Assembly (NCBI GenBank): GCA_020845495.1
Contig: JADLFM010000205.1
Location: 62,001-126,000 of the forward strand
DNA: 64,000 bases
Origin: Chloroflexota bacterium
GTDB taxonomy: Bacteria; Chloroflexota; UBA6077; JACCZL01
Direction of reading: 5' to 3'
In this document: one piece after another, positions 50,774-59,721 of the stretch
How positions within the stretch are numbered: the stretch's first letter is position 1
Layout of the letters: every line of letters starts with the position of its first letter
Position numbers and translations under genes: made by a program
Notes under the pieces: model-generated
Database searches by the model: none
Told to the model about the DNA's origin: nothing
The model's input: only the letters and a program-made list of their open reading frames with translations

Positions 50774-52489
50774 GTGTCCGTGTCGCCGTCGCCTCGTGCC
50801 GGCTCGCCCGCACCCCCTCGTCAGATTCCCGCACGTTCGCCGCGTTCGCCCTCACCGACAACGGCCGGGCGCCTGCTCCTCGTGGTGTGGGTAGCCGCGG
50901 TCCTGGCCGGCCTCCTCCCGACCGTCTCGCCAACTGAGGCTGCCGTGGGCAGCCAGGGGCTGCAAGGCGGCTGGGCCGTCGACGACAGCGGGAGCCCGGT
51001 CTTCTACCACTCGGTGTACGACCAGCTACCCATCATGAGCGACGCCGGAGCCGGTTGGGTTCGCATCAACTTCCGGCTCGGCGCCTGCTACTCAGACTGG
51101 ACGACGCGCGGCTGCAACGGACGGACTGCGCTCGACGCATACGATCTGGTCGTCGAGCGCGCCTGGCAGCAGAACCTCCGGGTGCTGGCGCTGCTCTCCA
51201 ATGAGTCCTGGCCCGGCAGCCAGGGCGACTGGATCGCCAACAACGCCGAATCGGCCGGCGGCAGCGGCGACAACGGCTACGCTCGGGCGTTCGCGAGCGG
51301 CGCGGCCGGTGTCCTTGCGCGGCACTTCGCGGACCGAATCGCAGCCTGGGAGATCTGGAACGAGCCGAACGCCTGGACCGCCATCGGCGACGACGGCAAC
51401 CCGACCGGTGGCACGTTCCTCTTTCCGTCGAACTATGCCTGGCTGCTCCGCCGCTCCACCGAGGCAATCAAGGCCGTCCGCCTGGATGCCGCGATCGTCA
51501 GCGGCGGGCTGCTGGCGACCGATCCTGGCGGCCTGACCACGTTCGTGCGGACCACGGCCGGCCCGCGCCGTGTCACCCTCTTCGGCGAGCGCGTCGGCAC
51601 ACGGCGCTCGCCCCGCACGGCGCGGGTGGCCGGTGCGTCCTCGGCGTGCCAGGAGTCCGCGCCCACCGGCGCCGGCTACCTCTGTGACCTGTACGTCATG
51701 GGCATCGGCGAGGCCGGCTGGCGGAGCGGCGCCTACCCGCTCGACCACATCGGGATGCACCTGTACGTGGATCAGGGCGGGCAGACTTCGGGTGATAACC
51801 TCCGGTCGTACGTTCAGGCGATCCGCTCGGCGTACCTCGCCTATGAGGGCGGCGGCACGTCGAAGAGCATCCAGGTGACCGAGCTCGGCTGGACGAACGT
51901 CTTCGTGGACGCGGCAACCCAGGCTCGCAACCTGGAGATCAGCTACGACACGTTGCGGGGTGTCGGCTACGTGGGTCAATCCTACTGGTTCGCGGTGCAG
52001 GACATCCCCGAGGCCGGTCTCTACTACGGCCTCGTCGAAGGAGATGGCCGGGTCAAGTCAGCCTACAGCGCCTACCAGCGCTCGGCGAGCGGCGCGCCGC
52101 CACCCCCGACCGCCACGCCCACGCCAATTCCCACCCCCACACCCATCCCGACGCCCACGCCGCCGCCAGCAGCGTGTCAGCCACGCCCGCGCGTCGAGGT
52201 TCGGACCACACCCATCGGCGGCGGCCAATTGGACGTGGCGCTTGGTGCGAACGGGGCGAACAACTGGCTCGTCGCGGTACAGGTTGGCGCAACTGTCAAC
52301 GCCGCCGTCGACGTGGCCGGTCAGGGCGCCCGAGCCGGCCCGTTCACGGCGAGTCTGCCGCCCGGCACAACCCTTATACACTTCACGGTCCGCCGGACGG
52401 CCCCCGGGCCAGTCACAATCCCGCTGACGATTCAGGACCGCTGCGGCCCCTGGCCAACCTTCGTGGGCGGCGGCCCGGCCGCGTTCTGA
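50774..52489 (+). CDS. Secreted glycoside hydrolase-like protein with conserved C-terminal domain
   Basis: A long Pro/Arg-rich N-terminal tail precedes a signal-type helix (LLLVVWVAAVLAGLLPTV). The middle is a TIM barrel like GH5/GH39-type retaining glycosidases: the acid/base candidate is Glu197 in AWEIWNEPNAW and the nucleophile candidate is Glu370 in QVTELGWTN. A Thr-Pro linker (PTPIPTPTPIPTPTP) leads to a 105-residue domain that begins CQPRPRVEV and ends DRCGPWPTFVGGGPAAF. The same domain ends the protein encoded at 55037-56509. The GTG at 50774 has CAGGAG at 50763-50768. It would act outside the cell; the polysaccharide substrate is unknown. Confidence 0.8.
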   Translation: MSVSPSPRAGSPAPPRQIPARSPRSPSPTTAGRLLLVVWVAAVLAGLLPTVSPTEAAVGSQGLQGGWAVDDSGSPVFYHSVYDQLPIMSDAGAGWVRINFRLGACYSDWTTRGCNGRTALDAYDLVVERAWQQNLRVLALLSNESWPGSQGDWIANNAESAGGSGDNGYARAFASGAAGVLARHFADRIAAWEIWNEPNAWTAIGDDGNPTGGTFLFPSNYAWLLRRSTEAIKAVRLDAAIVSGGLLATDPGGLTTFVRTTAGPRRVTLFGERVGTRRSPRTARVAGASSACQESAPTGAGYLCDLYVMGIGEAGWRSGAYPLDHIGMHLYVDQGGQTSGDNLRSYVQAIRSAYLAYEGGGTSKSIQVTELGWTNVFVDAATQARNLEISYDTLRGVGYVGQSYWFAVQDIPEAGLYYGLVEGDGRVKSAYSAYQRSASGAPPPPTATPTPIPTPTPIPTPTPPPAACQPRPRVEVRTTPIGGGQLDVALGANGANNWLVAVQVGATVNAAVDVAGQGARAGPFTASLPPGTTLIHFTVRRTAPGPVTIPLTIQDRCGPWPTFVGGGPAAF

Positions 52490-52520
52490 GTGAGCCGCCA
52501 GTTGTCAGTCGCCAGCCATC

Positions 52521-52588
52521 AGGCGCAAGTGGTACGTAGGCACGAGTGGTACGCAGGCACGAGTGGTACGCAGGCACGAGTGGTACGG
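52521..52588 (+). repeat. Tandem repeat, four copies of 17 bp
   Basis: The unit AGGCACGAGTGGTACGC runs from 52521, 52538, 52555 and 52572, the first and last copies being slightly changed. Further short duplications follow (CCAGCCAGGAG near 52625-52645 and CTGAGCACTGATGA near 52687-52713). The rest of 52490-52788 holds no gene. Confidence 0.85.
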
Positions 52589-52788
52589 GGAGGCGGGCCG
52601 TCAGCGATCGGTCATCAGGTATCAGCCAGGAGCCAGCCAGGAGCCAGTGACAGAGCGGGTCACCGCCCGCGGGGCCACGCCCCATTGCTGAGCACTGATG
52701 ACTGAGCACTGATGACAGAGACCTGGATCGGGATCGCTCGCCACTCGCCAATGGTGTACCCTGTCGACACCACCGAGGAGGGCAACCC

Positions 52789-54426
52789 ATGAAGGTCGTG
52801 TCCGCCGTCGCGGAGATCCTCAAGCGCGAGGGTGTCGAGTTCCTGATCGGCTATCCGGTCAACCACATCATCGAGGCCTCGGCTGAAGCCGATATCCGTA
52901 CGATCATCGTCCGCCAGGAGCGTGTGGGCCTGCACATGGCCGACGCCGTCAGTCGGTCTACATCCGGCAAGAAGATCGGCGTCTTCACCATGCAGCACGG
53001 GCCAGGCTCCGAGAACGCCTTCGGCGGCGTCGCCCAGGCGTACGGCGACTCGGTGCCGATCGTGGTGCTGCCGGGCGGCTTCCCGCGCAACCTGCTGAAC
53101 ATCACGCCGAACTTCAGTTCGCTGCTGAACTTCCAACACGTCACCAAGTGGGTCGAGCAGGTCACCCTTCCCGAACAGGTGCCGGCCGCGCTGCGGCGGG
53201 CCTTCACCCAGGTGAGGAACGGCCGCCCCCGCCCGACGATGGTCGAGTTGCCGGCTGACCTCGCGAACGCCGAGATCTCGGATGACTTCCGCTACGAGCC
53301 GACGCATCACGTGAAGACGGCCCCCGATCCGCAGGCCGTGGCGAAGGCCGCCGAGGTCCTGGTGAGTGCCCAGCGCCCGGTGATCTACGCCGGCCAGGGC
53401 GTCCACTACGCCGAGGCGTGGCCACAGCTCAAGGAACTGGCCGAGCTGCTCGAGGCGCCGGTCACCACCAGTATCCAGGGCAAGAGCGCCTTCCCTGAGA
53501 ATCATCGGCTCGCGCTGGGGACGGCTGGCCGCTCGATTCCGAAGGCCGCCTGGGATTTCCTCCAGAATTCGGACGTCATCCTCGGCATCGGCTGTAGCTT
53601 CTCGACGACGAACTACGGCACCGCTATGCCGAAGGGCAAGACGATCATCCATGCCACCCTCGACAGCCTCGATCTGAACAAGGACGTGGTAGCGGATTAC
53701 GCCCTCATCGGCGACGCCGACTTGATCCTGAACGCCCTGATCGCCGAGGTGCGGGATCGGCTCGGCGGTAAGCCGCGCGGCCGGGCCGACGCCATCGCCG
53801 CCGAGATCGCGAAGACCAAGGCCGGCTGGCTCGAGCAGTGGATGCCGAAGCTGACCGACACCTCGACGCCGATCTCGCCGTACCGCGTCATCTGGGATCT
53901 GCTCCACACCATCGACGTGCCGAACTCGATCGTCACCCACGACGCCGGCAGCCCGCGCGACCAGATCGTCCCGTTCTGGGAGCCCATCTCGCCACTCAGC
54001 TACATCGGCTGGGGCAAGACCACGCAGCTTGGCTACGGCCTCGGCATTGCGATGGGCGCGAAGCTCGCCCACCCCGACAAACTCTGCATCAACGTCTGGG
54101 GCGACGCAGCCATCGGCTTCACCGGTATGGACGTCGAGACGGCCGTCCGAGAGCGCATTCCGATCCTGTCGATCCTGATGAACAATTTCTCGATGGCGAT
54201 CGAGATCCCGATCATGAAGGTCGCCACCGCGAAGTACGGCAGCACCAATATCAGCGGCAACTATGCCGACATGGCGAAGGCGTTCGGGGCCTACGGCGAG
54301 CGGATCACCAACCCGAACGAGATCGTGCCGGCGATCAAGCGCGGCGTTCAGAAGACCCAGGAAGGAACGCCGGCCCTGCTCGAGTTCATCACCCAGAAGG
54401 AGAACAGCACCTCGGTCTTCAAGTAG
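52789..54426 (+). CDS. Thiamine-diphosphate-dependent enzyme (acetolactate synthase-like)
   Basis: A single-chain ThDP enzyme of 545 residues with PYR, central and PP domains. The activating glutamate is in IIVRQERVGLHMADAVSR, the central domain has RPVIYAGQGVHYAEAW, and the PP domain carries the ThDP/Mg motif WGDAAIGFTGMDVETAVRER followed by ILMNNFSMAIE (NN). Relatives include acetolactate synthase, oxalyl-CoA decarboxylase and benzoylformate decarboxylase; this subgroup is usually annotated only as ThDP-requiring enzyme. GGAGGG at 52776-52781 precedes the ATG. It is a single gene followed by a strong hairpin. Confidence 0.88.
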   Translation: MKVVSAVAEILKREGVEFLIGYPVNHIIEASAEADIRTIIVRQERVGLHMADAVSRSTSGKKIGVFTMQHGPGSENAFGGVAQAYGDSVPIVVLPGGFPRNLLNITPNFSSLLNFQHVTKWVEQVTLPEQVPAALRRAFTQVRNGRPRPTMVELPADLANAEISDDFRYEPTHHVKTAPDPQAVAKAAEVLVSAQRPVIYAGQGVHYAEAWPQLKELAELLEAPVTTSIQGKSAFPENHRLALGTAGRSIPKAAWDFLQNSDVILGIGCSFSTTNYGTAMPKGKTIIHATLDSLDLNKDVVADYALIGDADLILNALIAEVRDRLGGKPRGRADAIAAEIAKTKAGWLEQWMPKLTDTSTPISPYRVIWDLLHTIDVPNSIVTHDAGSPRDQIVPFWEPISPLSYIGWGKTTQLGYGLGIAMGAKLAHPDKLCINVWGDAAIGFTGMDVETAVRERIPILSILMNNFSMAIEIPIMKVATAKYGSTNISGNYADMAKAFGAYGERITNPNEIVPAIKRGVQKTQEGTPALLEFITQKENSTSVFK

Positions 54427-54544
54427 GCCTTCGACGAGCGGTCCGAGCCGCGCACCGGATCGCTCCGCTCATCGAGCCTCCCCGGTCAGCCGGTACCCAT
54501 GCCGGCGGGCTGGAGGCGCCGACCGGCATCTGACTCCTCCGAGT

Positions 54545-54576
54545 GGCCCCCGCCCTCACAGCAGAGAGCGGGGGCC
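54545..54576 (+). terminator. Hairpin terminator candidate after the ThDP enzyme gene
   Basis: GGCCCCCGC (54545-54553) pairs perfectly with GCGGGGGCC (54568-54576) around a 14-base loop, about 120 bases after the stop codon. CTCTCTGTCTC follows instead of a T run, so termination is likely but not certain. Confidence 0.5.
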
Positions 54577-54822
54577 GCTCTCTGTCTCGCAGAGCCGTGC
54601 GGCAACTTTTCCATCACTCCTGCGCGTGACCTGCCTGTTGGCTGCCCCGTTCGCCACGCCTCACGCTGAGATCGGACGCGGTGAGCCGACCGGTGACCGG
54701 TGGGTACTGACCGTGGTGATAGTGACGCCAGCGTGGCCGCGACCGTCGCATGGTGACGCCCCATCGCTCGGCAGCCGACATCTCGATTTCCGAGACTGAC
54801 TCGCGTTTGTGCATGAGACCGC

Positions 54823-54851
54823 TTGTAACACGGTCAATCCTTCTGTATGCT
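54823..54851 (+). promoter_or_regulatory. Sigma-70-type promoter upstream of the secreted propeller-like gene
   Basis: TTGTAA (54823-54828) and TATGCT (54846-54851) are separated by exactly 17 bases in a locally AT-richer patch. The leader before the ATG at 55037 would be about 180 bases. No gene is supported in 54577-55036; a short minus-strand frame with one hydrophobic stretch was not accepted. Confidence 0.5.
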
Positions 54852-55036
54852 TGATTCATCGCCGGTGCGGCTTGTGAATGCGACGGCGACTCCAGCGCAT
54901 ACTGCGCCGATGCCGACATGGACGAACCACCGCCGGTTCGCCCCGATGTCAATCCCGATCCCGACGTACACAGGGGTGCGTCTGTCACTGGCCCGTGTTG
55001 ACGAGCGGTGAGGGCTCTCGCCGCGGGAGGTGTCGG

Positions 55037-56509
55037 ATGGGTGGTGCTCGGATCCTGGCCGTCGTCCTGGCGCTGCTGCTAGCGGCCACCCCGATAGTGG
55101 CGCTTGCCGATGCGCCCATCCTGTCACGGCCGGTGCCGTTCGTCGCGCTCTCGGGCCTGGTTGGTGGCATCACGACCGACACGAATGGCAACGTCTATAT
55201 CTTCTCAGACGGCGTCACTTCGCTCGTCTTCTCCAAGCTCGCGCCGAACGGTACTCTGCTCGGTCAGGTCCGCGTGGGGGATATCACCTCATCCGAGCTG
55301 CTCGGGACACTGACGACCGACCCGGCGACCGGCTGGATCTGGCTGCTCTCCCAGAACGGGTCGATCTACCTGATCAATCCCGACACGCTCCAGTTCTTCT
55401 TCCTCATCGACGCCGCGCCGATCCTCGATGCCACCCAGATCTACGATATCCAGACCGGCCTCGTGGGCGGGATGGCCGGGCTGATCCAGCCCTGGCGGGC
55501 CTCGTACAACGACATCGCGCTGCTGTCGCGGCCGACCGGCATCGACGTATTCATCACCGGGCTATCGGTCGGGTTTCCGTTCGTCGGCCGTCTGCGGTTG
55601 ACGCCGGATATGGCCCGGGTGACCTCGGCGCGGGTGATTGTCGCCACCCGCGCGACGAACGCCCCGTACCAGAACGTCGCGCGGGGCATCGCCGTTAACC
55701 AGTTCGGCACCGTCTTCACGACTCTGCCAGCGGGCCTGCTCGGCTCGCCGCTGCTCGTCGACCGTGGCGTCGGGTTCTCGGCCGACTTTCCCGAAGGCCA
55801 GGGCTCGCCGCCGCAACTGGTATTGGCGGGCCGCGATTTTACGAGTGCGGGTGCAACCGCGGACGCCAATGGCAACTTCTACGTCGCAACCGGCGCGATC
55901 GGGCTCAGCTTCTGCGGCGTCGGGGGGAGTGGGGCGATCGTGACGCTACCGCCGGACCTGAGCGACCTGGAGTGCGCGAACTTCGGAAACATCCTGCTGA
56001 TGTCGAAGGACGTTGCCGTCGGGCCGCGCGGGGACGTCGGGTATGCCGCCATCCAGTCGGCCGTGGCGAAGTTCGACGTCGAACAGCGCGCCACGCCCCC
56101 ACCACCTCCGCCCCCACCACCTCCGCCTCCACCACCTCCGCCTCCACCACCTCCACCGCCACCTCCACCTCCGCCACCCTCACCCCCGGCGGCATGCGCT
56201 CCGAGGCCGCGCGTGCTGATTCAGACGGCTGCTATCGGCGGGGGGCGTCTTCAGGTGACGGTCTCCGCCACCGGCGCCAACAACGGGCTGGTCCGGCTCC
56301 TGGTCGACCAGACCGACAATGCACTCGTCGAGATCGCCGGCCAGCCCGCGCGGGGCGCGCCCATCGACGTCAGCCTGCCGACGACCCCTGTGACGACCGC
56401 GTTCATCGTCCAGCGGGCAGCGGCGGGCGCAGCTACGGTCCGCTTGACCGTGGAGGACCGCTGCGGCAGTTGGCCGACCTTCGTCGGAGGCGGACCAGCC
56501 GCCTTCTAA
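55037..56509 (+). CDS. Secreted protein of unknown function with polyproline linker and conserved C-terminal domain
   Basis: A signal peptide (ILAVVLALLLAATPIVALADA) is followed by about 330 residues rich in short beta strands with repeated DTNGNVYIFSDG, DANGNFYVATGA and GPRGDVGYAAI motifs, which suggest a beta-propeller; I cannot name the family. Then come 28 consecutive prolines and a 105-residue domain from CAPRPRVLIQ to DRCGSWPTFVGGGPAAF, the same as in the glycoside hydrolase-like protein at 50774-52489. GGGAGG at 55025-55030 fixes the ATG. A promoter lies about 190 bases upstream. The protein is expected at the cell surface or outside. Confidence 0.8.
   Translation: MGGARILAVVLALLLAATPIVALADAPILSRPVPFVALSGLVGGITTDTNGNVYIFSDGVTSLVFSKLAPNGTLLGQVRVGDITSSELLGTLTTDPATGWIWLLSQNGSIYLINPDTLQFFFLIDAAPILDATQIYDIQTGLVGGMAGLIQPWRASYNDIALLSRPTGIDVFITGLSVGFPFVGRLRLTPDMARVTSARVIVATRATNAPYQNVARGIAVNQFGTVFTTLPAGLLGSPLLVDRGVGFSADFPEGQGSPPQLVLAGRDFTSAGATADANGNFYVATGAIGLSFCGVGGSGAIVTLPPDLSDLECANFGNILLMSKDVAVGPRGDVGYAAIQSAVAKFDVEQRATPPPPPPPPPPPPPPPPPPPPPPPPPPPPSPPAACAPRPRVLIQTAAIGGGRLQVTVSATGANNGLVRLLVDQTDNALVEIAGQPARGAPIDVSLPTTPVTTAFIVQRAAAGAATVRLTVEDRCGSWPTFVGGGPAAF
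56098..56184 (+). repeat. Polyproline-coding repeat
   Basis: A 15-bp pattern (CCACCACCTCCGCCT) repeats and encodes 28 prolines in a row. All four proline codons are used (CCA, CCT, CCG, CCC), so the amino acid run is kept while the DNA has drifted. Confidence 0.85.
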
Positions 56510-56525
56510 CGTCTACGTCCGGGAT

Positions 56526-57137
56526 CTACAGGTAGCTCTCGATGACGTCGGCGGCGCTGGCGTCACCTGGCTCGGCTCGGCGGCGAAGCTCGCTGGCGAT
56601 CTTCCGCTTCAGTTCCGGCGGGCCGAATGGACCGGCTTTGAACTTGGCCTGGGCTTGCAGGACCGTCAGGCGCACGGCCGCGAGCCGCCGCAGGCGCGAC
56701 CCATAGTAGTCGCCGTCCGCGATGGCCGTGTAATCGGCGCCCGGGCGCTGGTCTGGCTCGTAGGCCGCGAGCAGGCGGGCGAGCGCCGCCGCGACGTCGG
56801 CCGGATCGGTGGAGACTTCGGCTCGGCACTCGAACTGGACGGCTCGGAAGTTGAGGGTCGCGCGGCCGGCGTCGGCCGGGTCCACCCAGTCGTGCCGCGA
56901 GAACGCCAGGAAGTCGGACACCAGGAACGTGGCGCGGGGGTTGGCGCGGAGCGCCGCGAAGACCGGATCTTCCTGCACGCAATGGATCTCGATAACGTCG
57001 TCGTCCTTGACGAACGGCAGGATGCTGATCTGGGGGAAGCCATCCGGCGGCGTCGCGATCAGCGTCCCGTGCCGCTGACTCGCGACGAAGGCGTCAACGG
57101 CCGCCCGATCGACGCGGTACCGCTCCGAGTCGTACAT
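56526..57137 (-). CDS. Pyridoxamine 5'-phosphate oxidase-like/FMN-binding split-barrel protein
   Basis: The 203-residue protein resembles the FMN-binding split-barrel superfamily that includes PaiB and F420- or FMN-dependent oxidoreductases. The N-terminal half shows the fold (FVASQRHGTLIATPPDGFPQ, ILPFVKDDDVIEIHCVQEDP, ATFLVSDFLAFSRHDWV), and the C-terminal half is helical with KAGPFGPPELKRKIASELRR. The PaiB-specific histidine and tryptophan motifs are only partly kept, so substrate and cofactor are open. The ATG at 57137 has GAGGGAG close upstream. It converges with the secreted propeller-like gene, 16 bases apart. Confidence 0.7.
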   Translation of the reverse strand: MYDSERYRVDRAAVDAFVASQRHGTLIATPPDGFPQISILPFVKDDDVIEIHCVQEDPVFAALRANPRATFLVSDFLAFSRHDWVDPADAGRATLNFRAVQFECRAEVSTDPADVAAALARLLAAYEPDQRPGADYTAIADGDYYGSRLRRLAAVRLTVLQAQAKFKAGPFGPPELKRKIASELRRRAEPGDASAADVIESYL

Positions 57138-57490
57138 ACGCTCCCTCGTCTCCTTCGCCTGACGGGCGTCAGTGCACCATCAGGTGCTCCAGTGAGTGCT
57201 CTGGCACACACGGTACTCGACTGCTCGTGTGCACGGCGAACGCTGCGGACGCCCACGGAGGAGCGAGATCGGCCGCGACGCTGACGAGGCAAGGGATTGC
57301 CCCTGACGCTGATGAGGCAATGTACGCCGCGGGCAGCGCGGCCGGGCGGCACCTGAAAGCCCTGCAAGTGGCTCGGTCGGAATCGGCCGGGCGGTCCGTG
57401 CTATCCTCGGCTGTCGCATCTGCCGGGCCTCGGCCTGCGCTGGGCGACGACTGTGGCGCCGCGTGAGTGGAGGCCACGAGAGGGGTGCAG
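57138..57490. other. Gene-free divergent stretch
   Basis: No gene is supported. A 16-base near-repeat GACGCTGAYGAGGCAA occurs at 57277 and 57305. TATCCT at 57402-57407 may be a -10 element for the aldolase gene, without a recognisable -35. Confidence 0.5.
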
Positions 57491-58243
57491 ATGATCGAGA
57501 ATACGATCCTGAAGAAGAACGCCGAAGGGAAGAAGGCGCTCGTTCTGGGCCTGACCGAACCGTCGATGCAGGCCATCGAACTGGCGGCGCGCGCCGGCTT
57601 CGACGCCGTCAACCTCGACGGCGAGCACGGCGCGTTCACGCCGGAGTCGGTCGACATGATCTGCCGGATCGCCCACGGCTACAAGATGTCGGTCACGGCA
57701 CGCGTCCCGAGCATCGACCCGTGGATGATCAACCTCTGGCTGGATCGCGGCCTTCAAGGGATCCTCGGCCCGCACATCGAGAGTGGCGAGGAGGCGCAGC
57801 GCCTCGCGGATGCGTGTCTCTTCCCGCCGGATGGCAAGCGCTCCTGGGGTGGCGGCCGTGGCACGGCGTTCAATCAAGATCCCGAGCTGAACGTCTGGTA
57901 CGGCGGCAAGCTGGCGTTCGCGCAGTGGTCGAACCAGAACATGATCGTCATGGCCCAGATCGAGTCCAAGAAAGCGTACGACAACCTGGATGCGATCCTT
58001 GCCGTGCCGGGGCTGACCGCCATCGCGGGCGGACCGAACGACTTCGCGGCCTCGCTCGGCTTCCCCGGTGAGCCGGACCATCCCGAGCGCCAGCGGCTGA
58101 CCGAGGATGCCGAGTCGCGCGCTCGCGCGGCCGGCAAGCGCGTCACCTCGGACCTGACGGTGACGCTCGCGCTCCAGGACTTGATCCTGGGCACTGGCCG
58201 CCAGTTCGTCGAGGAGCATCGCGACGACGCTATTGGCAGCTAA
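57491..58243 (+). CDS. HpcH/HpaI family aldolase
   Basis: A 250-residue class II aldolase of the HpcH/HpaI family, which cleaves or forms C-C bonds in 2-oxo acids such as 4-hydroxy-2-oxo-heptanedioate or 2-keto-3-deoxy sugar acids. The catalytic His is in LDGEHGAFTPESVDM, the arginine in TARVPSIDP, and the metal ligands in VMAQIESKKAYDN (Glu) and AGGPNDFAASLG (Asp). An additional GKRSWGGGRGTAFNQ loop is usual for the family. GAGGGG at 57480-57485 precedes the ATG at 57491. It is a single gene with a strong terminator, so its substrate is not given by context. Confidence 0.88.
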   Translation: MIENTILKKNAEGKKALVLGLTEPSMQAIELAARAGFDAVNLDGEHGAFTPESVDMICRIAHGYKMSVTARVPSIDPWMINLWLDRGLQGILGPHIESGEEAQRLADACLFPPDGKRSWGGGRGTAFNQDPELNVWYGGKLAFAQWSNQNMIVMAQIESKKAYDNLDAILAVPGLTAIAGGPNDFAASLGFPGEPDHPERQRLTEDAESRARAAGKRVTSDLTVTLALQDLILGTGRQFVEEHRDDAIGS

Positions 58244-58371
58244 CAGCGCAGCCTCGTAGCTCCTCGGCCTGCATCACCGCCAGGCTGGCCGGCTGAAACG
58301 TCAGGCGTGTCGCACGGCATCGTCGATACCAGTGGACCAGGAATACGCGGGGCGAGCGCTCCCGCCACTCA

Positions 58372-58407
58372 GATGAAGGCGCCGGCCAACTGGCCAGCGC
58401 CTTCATC
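58372..58407 (+). terminator. Strong intrinsic terminator-like hairpin
   Basis: A 17-base stem with a single mismatch, GATGAAGGCGC... (58372-58388) against ...GCGCCTTCATC (58391-58407), has a two-base loop. TTCTCAG follows. It is about 130 bases after the aldolase stop; the remaining part of 58244-58659 holds no gene. Confidence 0.65.
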
Positions 58408-58659
58408 TTCTCAGATTCACGAGCAATCGAGGGCCAGGAGGCTGCGCTCGTGACCGTCTGCAAGCGGCTCCTCCAGAAGCCACGGGCGCGGCCCACAGTG
58501 CACCGCTACTGGGCACTGCTGGCGGCCTCGAGCGTTGTTCGGCGCCGAACCTGCTCGGTGTCGTCCGCGCGATAGCTGCTACCCCGCCAACACCCCATCC
58601 TGGAGTCAGTCCCACATATCGGGGACTCGAGGAGCATGGCATAGCGGGAGTAGATACCT

Positions 58660-58881
58660 ATGATTGCAAGGGTGGCGCGTAGAGGAGCTCTTAGCCTGGT
58701 AGCAGCAGCGTTGGCCACGGGCATCGTGTTGAGCCCATTCATGAGTACGTCGACCTTCGCCGCCTCAGACAAGGTCGCCTACACCAAGATCCTGGTCAGC
58801 GCGGACGGGAATCTGGTCTTGGTGTGCCATTACACCGCTAAGGGCAAGCTGTTGTTCTGCGACGTGAATCCTGGGAAGTAG
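58660..58881 (+). CDS. Small secreted protein, function unknown
   Basis: The 73-residue product has a clear Sec signal: RVARRG, a hydrophobic LSLVAAALATGIVLSP core and a likely cleavage at STFAA. The mature part is only about 39 residues (SDKVAYTKILVSADGNLVLV and a C-terminal segment), with two cysteines, in VCHYTAKG and LFCDVNPGK, which could form a disulfide. I do not recognise a family. GGGAG at 58646-58650 and the strong hairpin terminator just downstream mark it as a real independent unit. It could be a peptide signal, an inhibitor or a structural peptide; nothing decides. Confidence 0.65.
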   Translation: MIARVARRGALSLVAAALATGIVLSPFMSTSTFAASDKVAYTKILVSADGNLVLVCHYTAKGKLLFCDVNPGK

Positions 58882-58918
58882 CCAGCGGGCGATCGGCGTG
58901 CGCCCTACCCAGTTCGAG

Positions 58919-58947
58919 GGCGGCGGCTCCACAGTGGAGCCGCCGCC
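58919..58947 (+). terminator. Intrinsic terminator after the small secreted protein gene
   Basis: GGCGGCGGCTCCAC (58919-58932) and GTGGAGCCGCCGCC (58934-58947) form a perfect GC-rich hairpin followed by TTT, 37 bases after the stop codon. Confidence 0.8.
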
Positions 58948-59043
58948 TTTGCTGGCTGACTGAACCGCAACCGTGATGGCGGTCACGCACTGGACGATGG
59001 GTGCGTCACCGAGTCAGGGGGCAACCTTCACGACCGGCTGCTA

Positions 59044-59538
59044 TCAAACGCTGGTCCACTCGGCGGGGCCGTCCTGGCTGTAGCCGCACTGCTCACAGTC
59101 GTGGTAGATGTGGACCGCCGGCGGCATCGCTACCGCGAGCCGGAGGGACGTCTCGTTCCCGACGGTGCGGATGTGGTGGACGCTCCCGCGCGGCACCCAG
59201 ACGATGTCGTCCTTCCTGGCGTGGACGACGTGCCCGCCACTCAACTCCCACTCGAGTTGGCCGCCCATCACCACCCACCATTCGTCGAAGTCGCGGTGCC
59301 AGTGCGGGCGGTTGCCGGCACCGGGCGCGGTGGCGATCAGGGTCACGAGATTGCGCTCGTCAGCGATGATCAGCACCGCCCACGGCGGCGGCCCCTTCTG
59401 CGCGACGATCTCAGAGATACGAGTGTGGAAGACGTTTGGCCAGGCTGCGTTCAAGACGCGGGGGGCGATCGGGCCGGTCGGCACGACATCGTCGATGCGA
59501 ATCGTCGTGGGCTGATGCTCGTGGAGAGTGTCGGTCAT
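59044..59538 (-). CDS. Cupin domain-containing protein
   Basis: The 164-residue protein has a single cupin barrel. The first metal motif is RPHWHRDFDEWWVVMGGQLE, with two histidines and an acidic residue in the usual spacing, and the second motif is VWVPRGSVHHIRTVG. The C-terminus adds HDCEQCGYSQDGPAEW, with a CxxC that may bind metal or form a disulfide. Cupins range from dioxygenases to sugar isomerases; the function here is unknown. The ATG at 59538 has GGAG about eleven bases upstream; the frame extends further but with no family match. Convergent with nothing close on the other strand. Confidence 0.8.
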   Translation of the reverse strand: MTDTLHEHQPTTIRIDDVVPTGPIAPRVLNAAWPNVFHTRISEIVAQKGPPPWAVLIIADERNLVTLIATAPGAGNRPHWHRDFDEWWVVMGGQLEWELSGGHVVHARKDDIVWVPRGSVHHIRTVGNETSLRLAVAMPPAVHIYHDCEQCGYSQDGPAEWTSV

Positions 59539-59721
59539 TGGGCGTGCGCTCCGGGTCGTGCTCGGGCGCGTGGACGTCTGACGCCCGAGCGGATGTTGGG
59601 CCGGCCGGCGCGTGGCCGTCTTGCCAGCCGCTCGGCGCACACTGTACCGCACGACCGCAGGCGAACACGCGGGCGCGCCGGCGTACTCGCCCATGGGCGC
59701 CAGCAGATGCGCCGGTGTGCG

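Noticed and set aside
54834..55127. Minus-strand frame with a VGIGIDIGANRRWFVHVG start and one hydrophobic stretch
   Set aside because: It overlaps the promoter and signal-peptide region of the secreted propeller-like gene, and has no ribosome site. The resemblance to an IS110 transposase start (GIDIG) is too short to mean anything.
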